Shown here one piece after another: positions 1 through 7,100 of a stretch of 8,936 nt of DNA. Under the pieces are notes generated by a model. It worked only from the letters and a program-made list of their open reading frames with translations, made no database searches and was not told the DNA's origin. A program made the translations under genes and the position numbers. The stretch's first letter is position 1; each line of letters starts with the position of its first letter. Source of the stretch: JBBKWX01 sp037969175 (lineage in GTDB: Bacteria > Bacteroidota > Bacteroidia > AKYH767-A > JBBKVM01); the NCBI GenBank assembly GCA_037969175.1, contig JBBKWX010000002.1, positions 1-8,936 of the forward strand, read 5' to 3'.

Positions 1-79
1 ACACCTTACCTATTTTACCACGGAGAGCTCAGAGCCCCGATTCATCGCATGCGCGTCAAGCCAACAGTGAAGTATGTTT

Positions 80-206
80 CCCGCAGATCTCGCAAAAGTT
101 ATATATTCCATTCTGTGAGTTCTGCAAATGCAAAGTGAATCTCTTGCAATAACGTTTCATAACCGCAGAAAACGCAGAACAAAGTGAGATCTGTGAGATC
201 TGTGGG
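80..206. repeat. Nested imperfect inverted repeat in the leading non-coding stretch
   Basis: Positions 1-386 contain no gene I can support. Within them, 80-94 (CCCGCAGATCTCGCA) is the reverse complement of 192-206 (TGTGAGATCTGTGGG) at 13 of 15 positions, and both mismatches would be G-U pairs in RNA. Inside these arms, the segment at about 111-126 (TTCTGTGAGTTCTGC) is a looser inverted match to 165-180 (GCAGAAAACGCAGAAC). GTGAGATCT occurs twice in tandem at 184-201, and CGCAGA-like words recur at 165-180. A related CCACGGAGAGCTCAGAG string lies near 18-34. From memory, degenerate CGCAGA/CACAGAG strings of this kind are common between genes in Bacteroidota and other environmental bacteria, so this is probably a copy of a dispersed non-coding element. 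A 60-codon minus-strand reading frame across 99-281 follows the repeat and is not called as a gene. Confidence 0.5.
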
Positions 207-386
207 AAAAAAATCAGCCAAAAACTGTGAAGCAGAAATTTTAATCAAAAAATGACAAAGAAAATTTTTAATCCCTGACATCCGGTAGTAATTTTAATTT
301 TCAGATAAACTATATAACGTCCATTGACGTGTATAACATTCGAATCTTGTTGTTCGTCAGTGGATATAATCATAAATAATTATATC

Positions 387-800
387 ATGTCAACACAAAG
401 AAATCGCAAGCAAGTAGAAGCAGACATCAAAGAAACTATGGGTTTGGTGCCCGGCTTTTTCAAATCTATTCCTGATCAATATATTGACAATGAATGGCAA
501 TTGTTTAAGAGTATTGAATTAGGAGAAACACTTATTCCCAATAAGTACAAAGAGCTGATGGGAGTTGCTTTACATTCTGAAACAAAATGTCATTACTGCA
601 CGCTATTTCACACTGAAGCCGCTAAACTTTTTGGCGCCACTGATGCTGAGATCCAGGAAGCAGTGCATTACGCAAAAGCATCTTTGGGATGGAGCGCATA
701 TCTGAATGGCATGAGAATCGACTATGATGAGTTTGCAAATGAATTAAAGCAAGTAGGTGATTATATCAAATCTAACCAAAACGTTCATGCGCATAATTGA
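387..800 (+). CDS. AhpD-like carboxymuconolactone decarboxylase-family protein
   Basis: This 137-residue protein belongs to the carboxymuconolactone decarboxylase (CMD)/AhpD-like superfamily of small all-helical proteins, several of which are thiol-dependent peroxidase or reductase components. The core motif is Cys68-His-Tyr-Cys71 with His75 (KCHYCTLFHTEAAKLFGA), preceded by Glu56 in YKELMGVAL. The spacing Glu-12-Cys-3-Cys-4-His matches the catalytic Glu118, Cys130, Cys133 and His137 of mycobacterial AhpD. The AhpD His132 position is Tyr70 here, with a His one residue earlier. Redox activity through the CxxC pair is therefore plausible, but the substrate is unknown. There is no signal peptide, so it is likely cytoplasmic. 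I chose ATG 387 because the 21 residues gained from a TTG at 324 do not resemble the family and the CMD fold begins just after 387. The next gene overlaps its stop codon. A CMD protein with a different role cannot be excluded. Confidence 0.9.
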   Translation: MSTQRNRKQVEADIKETMGLVPGFFKSIPDQYIDNEWQLFKSIELGETLIPNKYKELMGVALHSETKCHYCTLFHTEAAKLFGATDAEIQEAVHYAKASLGWSAYLNGMRIDYDEFANELKQVGDYIKSNQNVHAHN

Positions 801-1002
801 TCAGCAGAAAAATGGAATTTATTTGTTGGCCATAAGCGGTTATGAATTGGCGACATTAATTTCATCTGCAAGGTGGGCTACAAACGGAGCTCAGGGAGAG
901 CTTACAGAAGAAGCTGTTTCTCAACTCAAACAAGTAGTTCAAAACTATGACCGTGCATTGGAAAAAAAGACGAAACGATCTGAGGAATCTGTTAGAAAAT
1001 AA
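787..1002 (+). CDS. Small hypothetical protein overlapping the CMD gene
   Basis: This is a 71-residue protein that I do not recognise. Its ATG at 787 lies 14 bases inside the 3' end of the CMD-family gene, in another frame, so translation may be coupled. A GTG at 757 would add ten residues and is less likely. No signal peptide or transmembrane helix is evident. The sequence starts with a mixed hydrophobic stretch (GIYLLAISGYELATLISSAR) and continues as a probable amphipathic helix (ELTEEAVSQLKQVVQNYDRA) with a lysine-rich tail. The composition is that of a folded small soluble helical protein rather than random translation. No conserved catalytic residues can be picked out. Its position suggests a role linked to the AhpD-like protein, but that is inference only. 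It ends 184 bases before the shared terminator. Confidence 0.65.
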   Translation: MRIIDQQKNGIYLLAISGYELATLISSARWATNGAQGELTEEAVSQLKQVVQNYDRALEKKTKRSEESVRK

Positions 1003-1160
1003 TAGAAATATTTATCAAAAATTAGAAGATCACAAATTCTAAAAACTAATTTCTTGGTTACGTTTCGCTAAATCAAGGTCTGTAGAATGGAAAGAATAAT
1101 CTGTTTTCATAAAACTACTTGAATTTAATATTCTTACTTTTTACAGATCCTCTTTCAAAT

Positions 1161-1182
1161 AAATCAAGCTAAAAATTGATTT
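1161..1182. other. Minor A/T-rich hairpin next to the main terminator
   Basis: AAATCAA (1161-1167) and TTGATTT (1176-1182) form a perfect 7-base stem around an 8-base loop. It is directly followed on the plus strand by the A tract of the larger terminator hairpin. The stem is A/T-rich and weak, so it may only be a secondary structure in the tail of the transcript. The rest of 1003-1185 is A/T-rich with no gene that I can see. Confidence 0.3.
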
Positions 1183-1185
1183 AAA

Positions 1186-1218
1186 AAAAATCGCCTTACT
1201 TAATGCAAGGCGATTTTT
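1186..1218. terminator. Bidirectional intrinsic terminator between convergent genes
   Basis: A perfect 12-base inverted repeat, AAAAATCGCCTT (1186-1197) and AAGGCGATTTTT (1207-1218), encloses a 9-base loop (ACTTAATGC). The GC-containing part of the stem (TCGCC/GGCGA) is bordered by an A tract at 1183-1190 and a T tract at 1214-1218, so it gives a hairpin plus U-run when transcribed from either side. It lies 184 bases after the plus-strand pair and 18 bases after the stop of the minus-strand OmpA gene. This fits a shared terminator that mainly ends the T9SS cassette transcript. Confidence 0.85.
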
Positions 1219-1236
1219 ATTTATCGTTTAATTCGT

Positions 1237-3135
1237 TCAGTTCTTCCTTACAATTTTAAATTCTGTTCTTCTGTTTTGCTGATGTTCTTCAGCGCTGCAA
1301 GGCACACCATTGCTACACTTATTAACAAGCTCTGTTTCTCCGTATCCCTTATAGCTAAGGCGATCTTTATTGATCCCTTTCTTCACCAAATAATTAACTG
1401 CACTTTCGGCTCTTTGTTGAGACAGATCCAGGTTATATGCATCGGCACCGCGACTATCACAATGCGAACCTAATTCTATATTCAGATCCGGACGTTCGTT
1501 GAGGTAAGCCACTAATTTATCAAGTTCTAATGCAGCATCAGGACGAACATTTGCTTTATCGAAATCATAGAAAATATTCTCGATTACGACAGGCTGATCT
1601 ACCACGATCTTTTCCATTTCTACCTTGACAATCTTGGTTCCTCCCGGCTTGGTTTCATCCTTGTTTATGTCCATGATCTTTGTAACATAACCATCCTTTT
1701 TCGCATTCAGCGTATAGTTGGCTTTTGGATCCAGCTTCATGTTAAAAGTACCATCGGGTCCGGTTATCACCGTTTCCGTTTTTCCGGTCTCTTTATTAAC
1801 AAGTTCTACTACCACCTGATCAAGCGGTTCCTGGCTAATTTTATCTACAACCAAACCAGATAATTTTATCATCAGATCCACTTTCACGAATCCATATAGA
1901 TTATCGATCTCTCCATTCCCATCCCTATTAGAAGAGAAATATCCATGCTTCATATCCGGGCTCAAAATATAACCCATATCATCTCCGGTTGTATTCACAG
2001 GATAGCCCACATTCACGACATCTGAAAATTCTTTATCCGAAATAACACTTTCAAAAACATCCATCCCGCCCATTCCCGGATGTCCTTCAGAAGAGAAAAA
2101 CAAAAGACTGTCGTTATAAACAGAAGGCGTCATTTCATCGGCGTGTGTATTTATTTTTGCACCCAGATTCTCCGGTTTTCCCCAGGTAGAATCTGCTTGC
2201 ATTTTACTTTTATACAGATCTGTTCCACCATATCCTCCCGGCATATCACTGATAAAATATAGCGTTTTACCATCTGTACTTAACGCAGGGTGTCCAACAG
2301 AATATTCAGGATTATTTAGATTCAAAGGCTTCACATCTTTCCATTCTCCATCAATCCATTTTGCAGAATACAAGGCAAGATTTACGATGCCCAAAGCATC
2401 TCGTTTTACCTTGGAATTAAAATATGTATTTCGGGTAAAATAGATCACACTGCTATCCTTGCTGAATGCAGCCGGACCATCATGATATTTGCTGTTTACA
2501 TCGCCTTTAAGCTCAACAGGTGTTGTCCATTTATTGTCCTTATCTTCTTTTGAAAAATACAGATCCAGATAGGGACGCCCTGTCCAGTCTGAGCTATTCC
2601 TGGGTTTGGCTTCTTTTCTTTCGGATGAAAAAACAATTCCATCTTTATAAAACGCAGGCGCAAAATCAGAATTAGCAGAATTGATATTCATCTTTTCCAC
2701 TTTTGCAGCAAGAGAATCAACCATAAAACTTGCTCTTTTTTCGCAAGATTGGAGTAAAGCTATCGCATGTTTATTTGATGGGTCTTCAGCTAATAAATTC
2801 TCCAACACAAAACTTGCATGTTCACACTTTCCATTTTTTATCAATGCATCGGCATAAAAAACTTTATGCATGTTATTACTCTCTTTGAGTTGAACAACTT
2901 TTGCATAATTTTTCTCTGCTTCCAGAGAATTATTTATCTGGCGATATGAATCGGCAAGTTTGATCCTTGCATCCGGAATTTCCTTACGGGCTAAGGCTTT
3001 CTCATACTTAACCGTAGCACCTTTATAGGCTAAATTTTCATACAAATGATTACCCTGCTTATGCAACATTCCTGCGCATCCGCTAATCACAATCATCACA
3101 CAACACAATACAACTGTAAAATTGATTCTATTCAT
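1237..3135 (-). CDS. PorE-like OmpA-family lipoprotein (TPR, PD40, CRD, OmpA)
   Basis: This is a 632-residue predicted outer-membrane lipoprotein facing the periplasm. A signal peptide ends in the lipobox ISG-Cys (Cys20). Residues about 25-135 are helical TPR-like repeats (YKGATVKYEKALARKEIPDA). Residues about 155-418 hold five PD40/WD40-like propeller blades, each with a short strand such as GKTLYFISDMPGGYGGTDLY, SLLFFSSEGHPGMGG or HGYFSSNRDGNGE. Residues about 424-508 are a carboxypeptidase-regulatory-like beta-sandwich (SGLVVDKISQEPLDQVVVEL, GPDGTFNMKL). Residues about 517-632 are an OmpA C-terminal peptidoglycan-binding domain (FYDFDKANVRPDA, DLSQQRAESAVNYL, QQNRRTEF), with a Cys pair at about 607/613 that probably forms a disulfide. 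This domain order is that of T9SS PorE, and similar proteins often sit beside PorP/SprF genes. It is the last gene of the cassette, 18 bases after the porP/sprF-like stop. ATG 3135 was preferred over the adjacent GTG 3138, which would add only one residue. Whether it is the core PorE or a substrate-specific paralogue cannot be decided here. Confidence 0.9.
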   Translation of the reverse strand: MNRINFTVVLCCVMIVISGCAGMLHKQGNHLYENLAYKGATVKYEKALARKEIPDARIKLADSYRQINNSLEAEKNYAKVVQLKESNNMHKVFYADALIKNGKCEHASFVLENLLAEDPSNKHAIALLQSCEKRASFMVDSLAAKVEKMNINSANSDFAPAFYKDGIVFSSERKEAKPRNSSDWTGRPYLDLYFSKEDKDNKWTTPVELKGDVNSKYHDGPAAFSKDSSVIYFTRNTYFNSKVKRDALGIVNLALYSAKWIDGEWKDVKPLNLNNPEYSVGHPALSTDGKTLYFISDMPGGYGGTDLYKSKMQADSTWGKPENLGAKINTHADEMTPSVYNDSLLFFSSEGHPGMGGMDVFESVISDKEFSDVVNVGYPVNTTGDDMGYILSPDMKHGYFSSNRDGNGEIDNLYGFVKVDLMIKLSGLVVDKISQEPLDQVVVELVNKETGKTETVITGPDGTFNMKLDPKANYTLNAKKDGYVTKIMDINKDETKPGGTKIVKVEMEKIVVDQPVVIENIFYDFDKANVRPDAALELDKLVAYLNERPDLNIELGSHCDSRGADAYNLDLSQQRAESAVNYLVKKGINKDRLSYKGYGETELVNKCSNGVPCSAEEHQQNRRTEFKIVRKN

Positions 3136-3153
3136 CACTGCTCTTTGGCTCTA

Positions 3154-4074
3154 TTAAAAATATCGTGGAGTTTTCATTTTCATAATATCATATCCAAAAT
3201 CGTAACCCAGCATAATTTCATGCGATCCGCTGCTGTAGTTTTTCAATTCTGTCAATGTAAAATCATAGGAATAACCCAATCTTAATTTTCTTGTCAATTG
3301 ATATTCCACCAAAGCAACAACGGCATCGTTGGTACGATAAGATCCGCCGATCCAGAAAATATTATTGAACAGAAAATTAACATTCATATCTACTTCTACC
3401 GGTGCATTGGGAACATATTTCACCAATACACTTGGCTTGATCTTGAAATCCTCGCTTGCTTCTATCACATATCCGGTATGGAGAAAATAGTGACGGGTTT
3501 GATGCGGAACTTGTTTGATATCGAAGCTTAATGATTTTCCCGGATCATAATCCAGAAGCTGAGGAACGGAAAGTCCTGCATAAAAGTTACGACTGTAGTA
3601 ATAAATACCTGCACCGGCATTTGGTAGCAAGTTGCTTTGTATATCGGCAGCAAATACCTCATCATCCTGATCCCAATAGATCAGGTCTGTGAGCTTCGCA
3701 CGGAAATAGGTTGCGCCGGCTTGTAAGCCAAGTGCAAGTTTACCTCTGCCGGTAGGGATATGATAGGCATAAGATCCCATGAAATCCGTTCTGTTGGTTA
3801 CACCGATATGGTCATTCAGGATAGAGAATCCTAAACCCATTCTCCGGTTCTTCAGGGGTCCGTGAATTGAGATCGTTTGTGTCTCAGGCGAACCCTTAAA
3901 ATCTACCCATTGTTTACGATACAAGGCTGCGGTGCTTACGTAATCCTTACTACCTGCGTAGGCCGGATTAAGCAGAAGACCATTGAACATATACTGGCTG
4001 ACCATAGGATGCTGCTGAGCCTGGGCTGTAGCAGAGATGATCAGGAATAGAGCTAATATGCGGAGCGTTTTCAT
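3154..4074 (-). CDS. PorP/SprF-family type IX secretion system outer-membrane protein
   Basis: This 306-residue protein is of the usual family length. An N-terminal signal peptide (MKTLRILALFLIISATAQAQ) is followed by the family hallmark QYMFNGLLLNPAYAGS (about residues 27-42). Further family-like segments are LGFSILNDHIGVTNRT (81-96), PNAGAGIYYYSRNFYAGLSV (151-170) and the C-terminal SGSHEIMLGYDFGYD with the ending KTPRYF. The alternating aromatic and hydrophobic pattern through the body fits an outer-membrane beta-barrel. In Flavobacterium, SprF is needed for secretion of the SprB adhesin, and PorP/SprF-like proteins are linked with substrates that carry type B C-terminal domains. The gene follows such a substrate by 30 bases and precedes the PorE-like lipoprotein by 18 bases, so a substrate-dedicated export or attachment partner is the best reading. 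The ATG at 4074 directly precedes the signal peptide. No Shine-Dalgarno site is visible upstream, as is usual in this phylum. Confidence 0.94.
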   Translation of the reverse strand: MKTLRILALFLIISATAQAQQHPMVSQYMFNGLLLNPAYAGSKDYVSTAALYRKQWVDFKGSPETQTISIHGPLKNRRMGLGFSILNDHIGVTNRTDFMGSYAYHIPTGRGKLALGLQAGATYFRAKLTDLIYWDQDDEVFAADIQSNLLPNAGAGIYYYSRNFYAGLSVPQLLDYDPGKSLSFDIKQVPHQTRHYFLHTGYVIEASEDFKIKPSVLVKYVPNAPVEVDMNVNFLFNNIFWIGGSYRTNDAVVALVEYQLTRKLRLGYSYDFTLTELKNYSSGSHEIMLGYDFGYDIMKMKTPRYF

Positions 4075-4104
4075 TTCGCTTTGTTTTTAAAATTTGTAAT
4101 TGGA

Positions 4105-7100
4105 TTAACGACGAAGATCTACGTAACCTTTAAGTATCAATTCACTTCCTTTGTAGTTCTTCACTTTAAGGACTGCGAAATAAGTTCCGTCAGGCAATGC
4201 TTCGCCGTTAGGCCCTTCGCCTTTCCACTCCCTGTAATATGTATCCTTGGTAAAGATCTCATTCCCCCAACGGTTGAATACAACCAATGTATTCTCAGGG
4301 AATTTATCCAGTCCTTTGATCAGGAAATCATCATTTTTTCCGTCTCCATTTGGAGAGAAGGCAGTAGGCATCTCAATTTTATCCGTACAATTTGCAGGCG
4401 TATCAAGCGTGATGAATACCGTGTCTCTGGCTACACAACCCCCATTTGTAACTGTCCATATCACCGGGTTCACACCTACTGTATAACCTGTAACGGTGGT
4501 GGTAGCTGCATTCGGATTATTGATGCTGATCAATGAGCCCGGCAGTGTTGACCAGGATCCTGTACCTACAGTTGGGATTTGCGCCTGAACAGTATAGACA
4601 GGATCGCAGGTAAGAGATCCTGCTGTGGCATTTGCAGTTACCGGTTCGTCCGACTTGAGTGTCACCTGGGCAGAACCTGTGCAACCATTGAGAGTTATTG
4701 TCCATTCAAATGTCGCAAATGTGCCTGTAGCTAATCCGGTGATTCCGGTATTTGGCAAGGTAGGATCTGTGATATTTCCCTGTCCACTTACCAAGGTCCA
4801 AACACCCGTTGCTCCAAAAGGAATAACCGCATTCATGCTAGTGCTTGTACCGCATACATTCTGGTCCTGACCGGCATTCACATTCAATGGAGGCGCTTCT
4901 GTAACTGTAAAGTTTGCAGTAAGTGTACAACCGTTTGCATCGGTTATCGTTACTGAATATGGACCGGCGCTTAGACCGGTGATGTCTTCTGTAGTTTCAT
5001 TATTTGACCACAAGAAAGTATAAGGGCCATTACCACCTGATGGTGTGATATCGATCTCTCCATCATTACCGCCATTACAAGTTACCGGCAGAATTCCGTT
5101 AGTAACGCTAATAGCCTGCGGTGCATTTACCGCGATGCTACCGGTTGCTGTACAACCCGTGGCATCTGTTACTGTGTAGGTATAAACACCTCCGCACAAT
5201 CCGGTGATGTCCTCAGTAGTATCACCATTTGACCATAAGAATGTATATGGAGTAGTTCCGCCTGAAACAGTCAGATCTACTGAACCATCGCAGACACCAT
5301 TACAACTTATCGGGGTGCTTACCGCAGTTGATGTGGTAATAGCAATTGGATCATTCACATTGAAATTAAGGATGAGGATACATCCTTTCGAGTCTGTGAT
5401 CGTCAGGCTATATGCTCCAGCGCAAAGACTGTCAGCTATTGTACCTGTGTCTCCATTGCTCCATGCATATGTGTATGGCGCTGTTCCACCTGCCACTGCA
5501 CTTGCTGTTGCGATTGCATTACAGCTTCCAACACAGGCCGGAGCAGTAGTAACATTCACGACCCCTGAAATAACTGCAGGATCGGTAAGTATAAAGTTTG
5601 CTGTTGCAATACATCCGTTAGCATCGGTCACAGTAAGCGTGATCGGACCAGCGCACAAACTATCTGCAACAGTTCCTGTATCTCCATTGCTCCAACTGTA
5701 GGTATAAGGGGCGGTTCCTCCGGCAGTAACTCCTGCTGTTACCATACCATCACAAACACCATTACAGGTTGGTTGATTATTGATCACAATACTGGTTGAT
5801 ATAACCACAGGAGCTGAGATCAATGTACTTGCAGAAGCGATACAGCCATTGGCATCGGTAACTGTAACTATGATCGGACCGACGCAAAGACTATCCGCTA
5901 CTAATCCGGTATCTCCATTGCTCCATGAATACGTATATGGGGCCGTTCCTCCGTTTGTTGACAACACACTCACCTGACCATCGCAAGCTCCGTTACAGCC
6001 GGCATTGTTATCTACCTGTAAGAATACTTCCAATAAGGCGGGTTCGTTGATCGTGAAACTGATAGCTGCCTGGCAGCCGTTTGCATCTGTTACGGTTACG
6101 GAATGACTCCCTGCGCACAGACTATCTGCTGTTGTACCGGTATCTCCATTACTCCAGAAATAGGTGAATGGGGCTGTTCCACCGCTTGTTGAAGCAATAC
6201 TTGCTTGTCCGTCACATACACCGTTACATGTGGCATCATTATCAATGTTTACAGTTAGAGCCAGTACAGCAGGTTCAGTAATTAAAATCGTTGTCATTGC
6301 AGTACAGCCATTTGCATCCGTCACCATCAGATCATAAGATCCATCGCATAAGCTATCTGCAATAATTCCGGTATCTCCATTGCTCCATACAAAAGTGTAA
6401 GGTGGGGTTCCGCCGGCAACTATATCCACCGTGGCTACACCATCACAGAATCCGTTGCAAGAAATGTTTGCTGAGACGATCGCTGAAACTGTAAGTATTG
6501 CAGGCTCACTGATCGTGATCGAACCTGTAAGGAAACATCCATTATCATCTGTTATATCATAGGTGTAGGTTCCTGCACAAAGGCTATCTGCAATTGCACC
6601 GGTATCTCCATTACTCCAGATAATGGTATATGGAGCGGTACCTCCGCTTGGATTAACCATCGCTTCTCCATCACATTCTCCATTACAAGTTATGTTTTGT
6701 GTAATACTTTCATTCGCAACCAGGGCACCTGATTGCGTGATCGTGACAGATGCAATTGCAATACATCCATTTGCATCTGTTACTGTTACAGAATGTGTTC
6801 CTGCGCACAGACTATCTGCAGTTATTCCTATATCTCCATTACTCCAGATATATATGTAAGGTGCTGTACCTCCGCTGGTATTGCTAACACTGGCCTGTCC
6901 ATCACATCCTCCTGCACAAGTTGCATTTGCATCTACTACAGCAGATATCGTAAGTAAGGCAGGTTCTGATATATTGAATGTCATGTTTGCCATACATCCG
7001 TTAGCATCTGTAACCGTAACATCATGTGTACCGGCACAAAGGCTATCTGCAACAATACCGGTATCCCCATTGCTCCATAGATATGTGAATGGAGCAGTAC

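Noticed and set aside
1..80. A possible tRNA or other structured RNA at the left edge
   Set aside because: There is GC-richer sequence here, but I could not find a cloverleaf or a T-loop motif.
99..281. A 60-codon minus-strand open frame in the leading region
   Set aside because: It spans the inverted repeat, its translation just mirrors the GTGAGATCT and CGCAGA words (for example TDLTDLT), and it has no start context or domain. It is better explained as repeat DNA.
324..386. An N-terminal extension of the CMD-family protein from a TTG codon
   Set aside because: The added 21 residues do not resemble the family, and an ATG at 387 directly precedes the conserved part.
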